Below, in pieces: positions 49,949 to 60,830 of a DNA stretch of 64,000 bases. The notes below the pieces were generated by a model, which searched no databases, was not told where the DNA came from, and worked only from the letters and a program-made list of their open reading frames with translations. How positions within the stretch are numbered: the first letter of the stretch is position 1; every line of letters begins with the position of its first letter. A program made the translations under genes and the position numbers. The stretch lies in contig OY728163.1 in assembly GCA_963277665.1 (NCBI GenBank), positions 1,906,072,644 through 1,906,136,643 on the forward strand, written 5' to 3'. Source of the DNA: Viscum album. Lineage: Eukaryota; Streptophyta; Magnoliopsida; Santalales; Viscaceae.

Positions 49949-51285
49949 TACAAGCAACCGAATAAAAAAGCTATCACAAGCTATCAAAAATTAATTAACC
50001 AATTAATTTAACATGACTTTAATTCCTTTATTAACAAGAATCAAAATTATTCAAGTTCATTAACCCATTTCAATTAAACATGCATATTTGCATCAATATG
50101 ATTAATTCCAAATTACAAAAACAACAACCCGATTCATTAAACATGCCTTTTTAACCAATTAGACAATTAATTATCACTTAATTTTGGATTTACGTTCTTA
50201 CCAATTTCCATGAAGAGACATATGCTAAATCGAGAAATGCATGGATATTACACTATCTAGATAATAAATAGGCAAACTTTTATCATGGTATAAAGCAACA
50301 ACATCGCTTATACGATCGATACTAATTCTTTAATCTAGTTCAAGTATTTAATGAGGTCAATTATATTGTGATATAAGGGATAAATTATGATAAATCTATG
50401 ATTAAACATAAATAAATAGAAAAACAATGAATACCATACCTCCAAAAGTCATTTACATTCTTCGCATGAGAATGAATCAAAGCAACAGATCACGATCACC
50501 TCTCCTACAACAACTGCATCCACCTGAGGACATCGTATCACAACCGTACCAACCAACCCCCAAGAAAACTCCATTAGAAACATGGAGATCATAAGACCTG
50601 AAATAGAAATGATAAATGAGAGGAAGCAGATATAAGAAACCATAAAAAATGAGGTAGATTATACATTATATCAAAGATAGATCGCTACTGATTGAATGAG
50701 GGATATATGGATCGTTCCTTGATGAAGGAATCCCCAAAACACTGAAGAGAGGGTCATTGGGTCACCTAGGGTTAAGGGAGAACCACTATAGCCATAGGTT
50801 TTAAAAAACCAAGTAGTTGGAAAACACTTAAAACATATAGCGTCAGGGTATTAGATGACATGTAATCCTTTTTAAGGTCGTGTAATTCCTCGTGGTTGAA
50901 TTTCGCCAAAAAAGGTTCCGCCTCTCAATTTTATTTTATTTTTCATGCCCCAAAGTATTTCATGATATGAATCCCTCTTTCATGCCATGTAAAAGTTTTT
51001 ACATCATTAATTTTTCTAGGAAAACCCATGAAAAAGGATTTCACGTTATGTAATATAGTTACACAACATGTAATCCCCCTTTCTAGATTTTACTTAATTG
51101 AACTCCTCCAATCATCTTCTGAACCACCTCCAAGTACTTTGATCATCGAAAACACACAAAGGGTTGATCAACACAGATCTGTGCCCTTATATATTGAAAT
51201 TCTTAGGCTTCCCTTCTCTCCAACATCTTATCATAAGATCCAAAACAAAATGGTCCCTCACAAAAACTATTAAAAAGTTCTCAAA
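49949..51285 (-). repeat. Element A, 5' LTR, outer part
   Basis: Continues A's right LTR: AAGCTATCACAAGCTATCA matches near 5810, GATCACGATCACCTCTCCT matches near 6328, CATGTAATCCCCCTTTC matches near 6885. The outer end lies near 51285, where similarity to the left LTR fades. Confidence 0.8.
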
Positions 51286-52006
51286 CTAGGTAATTATAAC
51301 TACTCAAACAACCCACATGAAGGAAAAAATAAACAACCTAATGGATTCTCAATTCACACCATTAACACAGTTAATATGATGTATTTACACAAAACCATAA
51401 CAAGCCTTTCACCCTTTTTCCTACCACATGTTCAAAACTGAGGCACTATTTATACATTAACCATAATACATCCAAGTATTGGTAAATAAGGATAATGAAA
51501 TTCTCATTATTAATGTTTTTCATTTAGACACCAATTTATTCTCATAATTCATTATCTTATAATCTTTATCAATTTAATGTTATGAATCATTTTAATTTCT
51601 ATTTAACAAGCAAGGAAAAATAGTTTGAGTTCAACAAGTTACCCATTACCCTTTTTCTCATGCGTGAATAAAATGATGCATATCTCAATAAACCCAAGTG
51701 TCTAGAATGATTCATACAACTCATCTATCATGCTTTACTAGGCCACAAGTAAAATTTCAGAAAATATTAGCATCGATAATCATGGACACCACAATCGTGT
51801 CACCTAAGGTGAAATAATATTAAACTGTAATAGAAAATAGCAATAAAAACTAACCCACCATGGGTAGTTGTGTTCTACCCATACAAGGGTTAGATACTCC
51901 CATGCACAAGCTCATAACCATGCCCCTAATCTTTGGAGTCTCCTGTCTACCATTCCCAAATAGTAAGGAAAGATAAGAAGAATAATAAATTCCTCAAATA
52001 ACTCTT
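51286..52006 (-). other. Remnant of element E interior
   Basis: About 720 bp between A and E's right LTR. No gag or pol motif is recognised on either strand and no open frame of note. By position it should be the 5' leader and start of gag of E, but this is inference only. Confidence 0.35.
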
Positions 52007-52853
52007 TATAACATCCCAACCCAAGTTCCATACAACAATTCCCTGATCTGGTTAGTCACATGACCTCAGGTACGCCTCACCATACACCAGAGGCTACCGA
52101 AAATAAGCAAGGGTCTATTACTGATCATTAAGAGACTATCCCCAATTGTTTTTCTTCATAATATTAATACACCTACTACAATAATAAAAATAACCAAATG
52201 ATATAACATAACCAAAATAATATCAACATCACATGATGAACCAAAAATGGAAAGGAAATATCAAAACTAAATAGTATATATGCCATGTAAATGTACGTGC
52301 CAAGTGTTAATATGAAAAACCAAAAGTAAAGACACTGAAAACTTCCAAGTGGGCTCCAAAGAACATCTGGTTCTCTAATCTATGATCCATCCCAAATCAG
52401 GTATTTATCACAAAGCCTTTTCCATTAACGCATCCTACAATCTTGTATCTTTTTCAAGTACTGATTAGGTGGCCCGTGTAGGGTCTAAGTATAAATTAGT
52501 ATGCCATCAACAAAAAAATCTAAAACAAATCCATTCGAAAACAATTCTATGAAGTTTTTTAAAGAAATAATTACAATGCATATGTAAATAGTTACCACAT
52601 TATAAATTAAATTTTATTTAACCCCATAAACCACTGGGTTCTTGAAGATACCTGTACCTCAATACCTACTTCGGCCTGTGACCGGTTTGAACCATGTTAC
52701 ATATTCAATTCACATTTCATTATAACACATGGGATTACATTATCCATGTCATTAAAAATAATTATTACAGCCACACAAAGACACAATCCAATACCAATGA
52801 TTAGGGTGTACAACACCACATATATCACTCCATTTATCAATTATGTATATATA

Positions 52854-52865
52854 TCATAGGCATAG
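52854..52865. other. Target site duplication of retroposed insert, left copy
   Basis: TCATAGGCATAG, repeated exactly at 53622-53633. The sequence across the two copies joins up into the local tandem repeat pattern. Confidence 0.75.
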
Positions 52866-53621
52866 CCAAATATATATTTTTTATTAAAAGGACACATTTA
52901 TGAAAAAAGTGTGAAACCAAAATGTCCAACCAAGCCATCAAACACTATAACACATAAAAATTTATCAAAGACCATATTAAACCCATTAGACTCAAAACCC
53001 TTAAATAATTTCCAGGAGAGAGTTGTTACCTTTTTGCCGGTATCGTACTTGATGTTGTCTTCTACATGGGAAGCCAGCTTGTCCCACGTTCTCAAGAACT
53101 CCTCCACCACAATTTTCTTGTTATTGAAACCTCTTACTAGGATTAGGTGTTGTTTGTACATCCACTCTCATTACTCCTTTTTGGTGTCTACTCGGATCAT
53201 CCTTCCATTCATCCTTTCCACATCCTCAGAAGAAGCACACATGGTTAACACCTTCTCTACCATCTCTTCCTTAGATTGTAAAAGCATCTCCCAAGGCGAT
53301 TCCATAAGATCAGCCTCTCCATCCAGCTCACTAGGAATCCCCTATGCACCCTCCTTTGTAGGAGAGAATCGAACCAAATGACTCTTGCTCCCCTCACTCG
53401 GTTTCCCCTTCTCTCTTCCCGAGCCTAAATCCACCGGATCCCTCTCCTGCACCTCCACCCCCTCCACACCCACCTTTCCAGAAACCGTGTCAACATTGGT
53501 AGCCAACTCCCCTGGTTTTTTTGCTGGAAAATCCTGTAGGGTGTGAAAGGACCTAATTTCCTTCTCCGTGTTTTTAGCTTTGACTGCAGACCTCGTTGAC
53601 ACTGTTTTTGGCAAATTTGTG
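52866..53621 (-). mobile_element. Retroposed segment, 12-bp target duplication
   Basis: 756 bp of visibly higher G+C than its surroundings, lying within E's LTR between two exact 12-bp repeats. On the minus strand it ends TTTTAATAAAAAATATATAT, an A-rich tail with an AATAAA signal. Target duplications of this size and an A-rich 3' end are the marks of LINE-type reverse transcription, so this is a 5'-truncated LINE or a processed transcript copied by one. Confidence 0.65.
52898..53621 (-). pseudogene. Unrecognised coding relic in retroposed segment
   Basis: One minus-strand frame stays open across the segment apart from three stops near 53342 and 53165. It reads as ordinary protein: a Lys/Glu/Ser-rich first part (SKSHLVRFSPTKEGA near 53380), then ESPWEMLLQSKEEMVEKVL (about 53310-53255), then MYKQHLILVRGFNNKKIVVE (about 53161-53100) and SWKLFKGFESNGFNMVFDKF (about 53020-52960), ending at 52898, about 30 bases before the insert end. 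Nothing here is recognised as a known family. An ORF1-like protein of a plant LINE is a weak possibility; a captured host exon is another. The 5' end is truncated. Confidence 0.5.
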
Positions 53622-53633
53622 TCATAGGCATAG
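53622..53633. other. Target site duplication of retroposed insert, right copy
   Basis: TCATAGGCATAG, identical to 52854-52865. Confidence 0.75.
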
Positions 53634-53637
53634 AATG

Positions 53638-53935
53638 TCATATAAAACACCCCAATTACCAATCATAAAAATATGTCATTGGACTAGATCATTATGTCTA
53701 GAACCCCATTTATCAACTATGCATATATTTCATTCACATAGATCATTAGGTCTATAAATTCTTTTATTAACGATGCATATAGAGATATATATATCATTGG
53801 CATAGATCATCATGTCTAGAACCCCATTTATCCATAATTCATATATATATAATTAGCATATATCATCATGTCTAAAACCCCATTTCTCAATCATACATAT
53901 ATATCATGGGCTTAGAATGACATGTTTAGCACCTC
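53638..53935. repeat. Tandem repeat, units of about 54-64 bp
   Basis: Five to six diverged units carrying ATCATCATGTCTAGAACCCC, then ATTTATCAA and a CATATATAT run. The TCTA anchor falls at about 53638, 53697, 53751, 53815, 53871 and 53925. The window's first bases match the last unit, so the array probably extends left of position 1 in the other LTR. Confidence 0.7.
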
Positions 53936-53989
53936 ACTCATCAATCAATCACACATATCACATTAGATCACATTATCACATGTATTTCA

Positions 53990-55990
53990 ATATCACATTT
54001 TTCACATTATCACGTTAACCAAAATTAATCCACATTAATTATCTTATCAAAATTAATAACCACAATCTTCTAATAATTAATTGAAAAATTAATTAATCCA
54101 TTTCCATTTATTAATTCAACAATTAATTAATCACATCAATTTAATTTAATTAATTAAATAATTAATTAATCATGTATATCTACTTGTTAATTCAAAAACT
54201 AACTAATCACATTAATAAAATTAATTAATTAAATAACTAATTAATCAAATCAATTTCATTAGTTAATTCAAAAATTTACTAATCACATCAATTACATTAG
54301 TTAATTCAACAATTAATTAATCACTTCAATTATATTAGTTAATTAAATAATTAACTAATCATACCCATTTCACTACTAATTCAACAATTAGTTTATCACA
54401 TAAACCCACTTAATTAATTCACAAATTAATTATGTATGTTAGTCCCATTAATTAATTCAAAAATTAATTAATCAATATCCACAAACTCAATTCCCTATAA
54501 TTAATTTGACAAATAATTATTCAAATTAACAATCTCAAAATATATTAATTAATTATATAATAAATTATCTTAAATAAAATAATCTCGTTATCCCATAATT
54601 AATTAAATAATTAATTATCCAATTCTATCAATTCAATATCCCAACAATCCACATTAATTAATTCAAAAATTAACTAATCCAATTCATTCAATTACACCAT
54701 CACCAAAATTCCCCATTAATAAATTCACCAATTAATAAATCTAACTCATTAAATTATATCAACAACACAATACCCATTAATTAATTCACCAATTAATTAA
54801 TCAAACTCATTCAATTGTATTAACACAACAAACCACATAAAGTAATTAACCAATTAATTAATATAAATCAATCCCTTCAATTAATCCACCAATTAGTTAA
54901 TCCCATCAATCCCATTATTTAATTGAATAATTAAATAATCACATTGCTTCACATTAAGTAATTAATCAATTAATAAGTACCATTATTTAATTCAAAAATT
55001 AAACAATCACATACTCCCATTAATTAATTCATCAATTAATTACTCCCTTTATTTAATTCAATAATTAAATAATCGAATAACTCAAATTGATTAATTAAAT
55101 AAATAATTAATCGCTTTATTTAATTGAATAATTAAATAATAACTTAACTCCGATTAATTAATTCATCAATTAATTAATCCCTTCATTTAATTCCATCAGC
55201 AAATAATCAAATAACTCTCATTAATTAATCAATCAATTAATTAATCCCTTCATTTAATTCCACAATTAAATAATCACATAAATCTCATTAATTAATTCAT
55301 CAATTAATTAATCCCTTTATTGAAGTCAATAATTAAATAATCACATAACTCCCATTAATTAATCGACCAATTAATTAATCCCTTTATTTAATTCAATAAT
55401 TAAATAATCACATAACTCCCATTAATTAATTCATCAACTAATTAATCCCTTTATTTAATTAAACAATTAAATAATCATATAACCCTCATTAACTAATTAA
55501 TCAATTAATTATTCATTTTTTTAATTCGATGATTAAATAATCACATAAGTCCCATTAATTAATTCATCAATTGATTAATACCTTTAGTTAATTTAACAAT
55601 TACAAATATCACATAACTCCTATTAATTAATTTCATAAATTAATTAATCTCAATTAAAAAATTCAGTAACCTAAGTTAATTTAGTAATTAATTGTTTTAT
55701 CTCAATCTTTTTAATATCCCCAAATAATTTCACAATAAATAGTTCTACCTTAATCAATTTAATAACCCCAATTAATTAATCAATTAACAGTTCAATATCA
55801 ATCAATTTAATAACCACAATTAATTTCTAAATTAATTGTTCTATCTCAACCAATAATATAAATTCCAATATAATTAATTCAATAATTAACAATTAAAGAT
55901 CTATAATTCCAATATCCCCAATTCTATAATTATCCTTAATTAATTATATTACAATACTAATTAATTATATTGAGTACTCAATTGATAAAC
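53990..55990. repeat. TTAATTAA palindromic minisatellite, second array
   Basis: Same organisation as 61-1990: half-units of about 33 bp, each an imperfect A+T palindrome, with the alternating TTAATTAA and TTTAATT forms clearest at 54960-55560. Unit order is broadly parallel with the first array but units have been gained, lost and changed. Confidence 0.85.
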
Positions 55991-56442
55991 ATATAATAAA
56001 AAATTATACAATTATATACACATACTTGAAATCAACACTTTGGGATTTGAATTATTGACCACTAACCACCAGAACGGTAATGAACACTCACTAAGATAAA
56101 TCCCCAATTTGAAACAGATCAATCAAGAATTCGACAATGAATACAGTCAAGATATAAAACCTAAATCCATGATTGAATGAAACAATATATCTTATCTCTA
56201 GATATAGATACAAAAATACTATATCTATATTCAACAAATATTGGCCCACATCTAACAAAACATAGGACAACAACCCAACAATAGAATGGGATAAGAATGA
56301 GAGAGAGATGGGAAATCTACTAGGGAAGAAACCACATACCTGAGGAGGTACATGTCTTTCAAACAGACTTTGAATCACTATGAATGGAAGTCAGAGGGCC
56401 TCAAAATCCATTTAGTTTCTATGGATTAAATTTCCAAACTTT

Positions 56443-56875
56443 TTTTTGGAGATTTAATGATATTTTTTACCATTATTCTTTTACATTATTTTGAGTATAA
56501 CTTGTTTGGGTCTTGATTTGGGCGTGTTTGGGTGAAAATTGAATAAGTTTTTAAGGAAGTGGGAATGTAAATGGTGGGATCATAGTTTTTTCCAATAGTG
56601 CACCACATCCCACCTAATTGTGTGAACCTAAAGAGAGGTCTTCACACAAACAGTGCATAGTTTGGAAAACCGTGTACTGTAAAAGGAGAAATAGTGCACC
56701 CCTTAGAGGAGGTTCACGGTTAAGGCGTATAGGTAGGGGAAACCATACTCCCTTTCCAAGAAAACCATGTGTGCGGTTTTACTTAACCCATAAATTATAT
56801 TTTAATTTCCCCAACCCCCATATATTTACCCCTATTTGACCCCAACTAACCCCAAATTGATTTCTCTCGAATATA
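56443..56875 (-). repeat. Inverted block relative to the left E LTR
   Basis: Reverse-complement match to 2383-2835. Examples: AGTATAACTTGTTTGGGTCT here against the complement of 2743-2775, and CATGTGTGCGGTTTTACTTA against the complement of 2480-2500. Sequence on both sides of the block in the two LTRs (for example GAGGGCCT near 56395 and 2359) stays in direct orientation. Confidence 0.75.
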
Positions 56876-57300
56876 GTGTACGGTCCTAGTCCATTCCATG
56901 ATCATAATATTTTTCATTTTGGGTATAGCTCACATGGGCTTTCTTTTTTTGTAGCTCTAAGTCATATCCTAATAAAAAGCCTCATGATGGGAGAGGTATC
57001 GATGTGACCTTATAAAGGGGTGCTTCGTGTTCCTTCTCCTTTGCTGTGGGATTTCCATAATCTTCCCCCAAGAAGGTCCCAACATCCTCGCTGGTACATA
57101 AAATGGACACTAGCTATGATTCCATTCATAATGGCCTATCCCATCCCATGATCATGATATTATCTACTTTGGGCCAATCTCGTATGGTTTTTCATTCCAT
57201 GGATTTTGTCCCTCAAGAATCCCCTAGAAAAATGCCTCATGTTGGGATATGTATTCACACCACCTTATAAAGAGGTGGTTCTTTCTCAGGGTGGATGACT
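56876..57300 (-). mobile_element. TRIM-like miniature retroelement fragment, minus copy
   Basis: On the minus strand: LTR-like end CCAAAGTAGATAATATCATG then GGATGGGATAGGCCATTATG, a degraded primer site AATGGAATCATAGCTAG near 57130-57115, a spacer of about 50 bp ending in purines (CTTGGGGGAAGAT), then LTR start ATGGAAATCCCAC and the segment CCCTTTATAAGG. This is the layout of plant TRIM elements: two short LTRs around a primer site and purine tract with no coding. The beginning of the first LTR is missing. Confidence 0.6.
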
Positions 57301-57304
57301 GAGG

Positions 57305-57650
57305 GACAGAGCCCCAGGAAAGAAAAATATTGCAATACCGCCTCAAAGTAGACAATATCATGATCATTGGATGGACTGCACCATTACAAATGGTATCATA
57401 GATAGTCTCTATTCTATGTTCTTGCATGTACACTAGGACCTTCTAGGGGGAGGATTATGGAAATCCCATATTAAAGGAGGAGAAGCACAAAGAACCTCTT
57501 TATAAGGTTGTGTAGATACATCTCTAATCATGAGGCCTTTTCCTAGTGGATTCTTGAGGTCCACATCCCAAGTTAAAAAAAACTGCAGGCTATGTATAAA
57601 GAGTAAAATATCATGACCATGGGATGGATTGAGACGTTATAGTTTTATTA
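57305..57650 (+). mobile_element. TRIM-like miniature retroelement fragment, plus copy
   Basis: Mirror image of the neighbouring copy: CTCAAAGTAGACAATATCAT then GGATGGACTGCACCATTACA, primer site AATGGTATCATAGATAG at about 57392-57408 (near TGGTATCAGAG), purine tract CTAGGGGGAGGAT, LTR start ATGGAAATCCCAT, TTTATAAGG, and an end GACGTTATA near 57640. A further scrap of the same LTR start in reverse (ATGTGGGATTTCAATAAAGG) lies at 57660-57680. Confidence 0.65.
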
Positions 57651-57690
57651 AAACCTCTTCTAATGTGGGATTTCAATAAAGGTATTTTGA

Positions 57691-57754
57691 AATGTCAAAC
57701 CAGAATTATCGAACTTGAGTTCAAAATTGTGAGGACAGAATTTCCAAGGGCGGA
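57691..57754 (+). other. Element F: end of interior and polypurine tract
   Basis: AAAATTGTGAGGACAGAATT and then AAGGGCGGA match, in worn form, the TTTTGAGGACGAAT and AAAGGAGGGGAGAA found before C's 3' LTR. Only this tip of F's interior is recognisable. Confidence 0.5.
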
Positions 57755-59974
57755 TTTAATATCCAATGATTTTAAAAGAAAAAACAATGTTCAATAGCAT
57801 ATAAGATACACCACATCAAGATTAAACGAACAACTAAATATTACTATGTTACCATTGTAACATAGTCATTATAATGGAGGGTATGAACATAATTAAAAGA
57901 ATTATGAAAATATGGTTTACACATGTAAATATAATGAGTTATTTTGTGACCAATTAATTATAAATGAAAATAAAACCATTTTAAAAATAAAATGAAATAT
58001 TTTTATGAAAAATTATTTAAATTCACATGACTTTGTTTTATAACAATAAAATAAAATAAAACACAATTATTACATTATATTAATCAAATCTATACATAAT
58101 ACCTTAAATATAATTTTTAATATTCACCATATGTTTTCTCTAGACATTATATAAAACAAATCCAATTTTATGTATAAAAATATTTTTTTAAAGAAGTTTT
58201 CTACCCTTTTGATGGTGCACTTATTTTATAACTAATTTTTGATAATTTTATAAATTTTATTTGACAAAATAAATTTCATTTTTGAAAGAATAATTTTAAT
58301 ATTAGTTTTGGATTAATTATTGGAATTTTTCTGACATGATTTATTTTTAAATAGTGAAGAATATTAATTTTAATTGCAAATTGTATTTTATTTTTTAAAA
58401 AGAAAAATTATTTTTTAAAATTTAATTAACTCAATGTTTATTCTAAAATGGTTTTTAAATGGATTTAATACTTGAATATAGTATAAAAAATTTATTTTTA
58501 ATAATGATATTTTCCCTAAAAACTGTTTTTTATTGATTTTTTTGAATTAAATTTAATTCAAACTCAGAAACTTATGTGTTTTGAATTTAAAAAAATGGAT
58601 TACATATTTCGAATCAGTAGTTTAAAATTTATTAAATTTTCAAATTTTATTTTTGGTCAACATGAATAGTAACATTGGTAAAAAGTGACCACATTTAAGG
58701 GTAAATCATGTAATTAAGGGTAAAAAATATGATAAGCACATTAAAATAACCCAAAACATGACTATATATTATTCTATGTGATAAAATCAACCCATAAAAC
58801 CTAAGGTTATAAATTGAATCATTTAATGGACACTTTTCCCTAAAAATGACACAGATATTATTAAAATCAAAGAACGTGAAAAAATGGCACTCTCTAATTT
58901 AAATAAGTATAATATTTTTGATATTTGATTAACCAGAAGTTATGCTTAAATAAAAATATTCTATGGAAATATAAAATATTTATCTACATCATGTTTATTT
59001 ATTTATAATTTATATGGCTGTTATAAATACCTTATATACTTACACAACACTAATGCAACAATTATTTTATTAATAGAAAATCAAATAATTGATATTAACC
59101 TTATTAAAATAAATATAATTTGAGATAATTATTGTCATAAATTTTTTATATATATTAAATTCATAATTTAGGGATGTATTAAAACATATTTTAGAATTTA
59201 TCTTGTTTTATTGAGATTTTTAATATTCAATGTAATCAATAGTGTCAAAATTGACATTAATGATATTTTAGAATAAATAATATATTATTCAATGATTTAA
59301 AATTACTAAAAATATTTCATCAGGAAAAATTATTGGGATAAGGTTGAAATTTTCATACATTAATCATTTAGGAGTATTTTTTCATTTTATAGTAAATATA
59401 TAAACCCTTAAAGAGAAAAATTACGTGTTGTCACAAGACGAATTAAAGGGGTTAAATAAGTATTAAAACTAAATGATAATGGAAATAATGTGACCTAAAC
59501 ATGTACAAAAATTATTAGATTATATATTTAACCCCATAATAAACCTATATTAGAAATAACTCACTTTTTATCCATTTTTAATTGATTATTTATTTATATT
59601 AATTTAATATTTTATGAAATTCCAAGAGTGCCCCTCCCATATCGTATAGATGGGATCCTCTTATTCTCATTTAATCACACATAAAAACTAGTTTGGTTCA
59701 TCAATTATCTTACCAAACTACTTAATATAATCCATCATAACATTCTATAGGTATTATTTTATACATAACACCACCCTTAGCGGTCTTAAGGTGTTATGCA
59801 ACAGAGTATTTATAAAGAAGATGTATCGTTTTTAATCGAGCATTTTTATTTTCATTATACTTCAACATACTTAAACCTAATTAAACCAGGATTAAATAAT
59901 AAATATTATATAATCCATATACTGAGATTATATTATGTTAATTACACGATCCATATCTATCTCGTATTCCATAA

Positions 59975-59988
59975 AATGAGAAAATAAT
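59975..59988. other. Target site duplication of SINE, left copy
   Basis: AATGAGAAAATAAT, repeated exactly at 60374-60387. Confidence 0.85.
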
Positions 59989-60373
59989 ATTTTTTTAAAG
60001 GTTGAGGCTGAAACCTCATTTATTATTTATAGAAAAGCAAAGACCTCTTTTAACTAGGTAGAGGGAGACCCATTACATAGCCCGAAGGCCCAGTGTGCAT
60101 TTAGCCCATTACATTGCCTGTAGGCCCAAAGTTTTTTCCAAAGGCCCATTCTGTGAATAATACTGCTATAGTACTCTGCCTGCTACAATACTGTACAGTA
60201 TCCACCGCTGCTATAGTACCCTGCCACTGCTACAGTGACCTGTCGTTGCTATAACGTCGCTGCTACTATAGCACGCTACAATACTTCTACAGTAATTGCG
60301 CCTAATGGGTTTTGAACCCCCATTTTTCATGTAGTATTACAAAGTTCTTACCACTAAGCCAAACCCCAACTAT
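59989..60373 (-). mobile_element. tRNA-derived SINE with clean target duplication
   Basis: 385 bp on the minus strand. Near its 5' end lie a perfect A box TGGCTTAGTGG (complement of 60351-60361) and B box GGTTCAAAACC (complement of 60308-60318), then a body with a repeated CTGCTATAGTACCCTGC-like motif (60170-60290), then a tail ending TTTCAGCCTCAACCTTT and seven A. It is flanked by 14-bp exact repeats. Composition differs strongly from the A+T-rich LTR around it. The tail resembles the LINE-like terminus at 63818, suggesting borrowed 3' recognition. Confidence 0.85.
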
Positions 60374-60387
60374 AATGAGAAAATAAT
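60374..60387. other. Target site duplication of SINE, right copy
   Basis: AATGAGAAAATAAT, identical to 59975-59988. Confidence 0.85.
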
Positions 60388-60394
60388 TAATCAT

Positions 60395-60830
60395 TTGTGT
60401 GTATGGCAGACTATCACCTGGAGAACTGATGTAATTCATTTCCCATCACCAGCTCGCAAGGCTGGTAAAAATGATGGAATTAAAAAATGTATATATTATA
60501 TTGTGAAAATATTTATTATTGTTAAATTAAAATAAATCATTGATTTGCGTACCTTTAATGCACAATAAATGATAACATCGGTTGTACCTACGTTTGTATT
60601 ATCACCTCCATAAAGCGATACAATTCGTTTTTAATCACCACATCACTTGAATAATATATATATTAGTATATTTAAATTATTAATATTATATTTATGATAT
60701 TTTTATTATTATTGAGAAATAAAATAATTCTTACCATCTATCTTTAATGATAATTGAAAAATGAAAACGTTACTCATGCGTACTTACAACTTACTATCTC
60801 CATTATTGTAGCATAGTTCATTTTTCAAAT
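60395..60830 (+). promoter_or_regulatory. Worn hairpin cassettes in element F LTR
   Basis: Three remnants: 60397-60455 (GTGTATGGCAGACTATCACC, then GATGTAATTCATTTCCC), 60575-60635 (TTGTACCTACGTTTGTATTA, then TCACCTCCATAAAGCG) and 60765-60825 (CATGCGTACTTACAACTTAC, then TATCTCCATTATTG). Order and spacing (roughly 175 and 190 bp) match the three cassettes of D. Confidence 0.5.

Larger units (their letters stand above)
3497..51285 (-). mobile_element. Element A: Ty3/gypsy retrotransposon, interrupted by B
   Basis: A minus-strand LTR retrotransposon. Direct repeats of about 3.6 kb (3497-7069, and 11895-14180 plus 49949-about 51285) flank a dead gag-pol. The right LTR is split: homology to 3497-5780 stops at 14180, and homology to 5781-7069 resumes at 49944, so 35.8 kb of foreign DNA lies inside it. 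A degraded initiator-Met primer site abuts the right LTR at 11880-11891. A candidate target duplication (TATTG on the left, TATTA on the right) is imperfect, so the right end is accurate only to some tens of bases. Host of B; itself inserted in E. Confidence 0.8.
52007..56875 (-). repeat. Element E, right (5') LTR
   Basis: Begins TATAACATCCCAACCC, a mutated TGTAACACCC-type start. From 53694 it runs parallel to the left LTR: tandem TCTAGAACCCC units, TTAATTAA array, unique stretch to about 56440. The remaining piece (56443-56875) corresponds to 2835-2383 but is inverted. It also contains a retroposed insert at 52866-53621. An LTR of about 4.9 kb is large even for these elements, and about 4.1 kb remains after subtracting the insert. 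Confidence 0.55.

Noticed and set aside
52911..53381. 156-residue plus-strand open frame
   Set aside because: It is the antisense of the retroposed segment, whose minus strand has the more protein-like composition. No family match was recognised.
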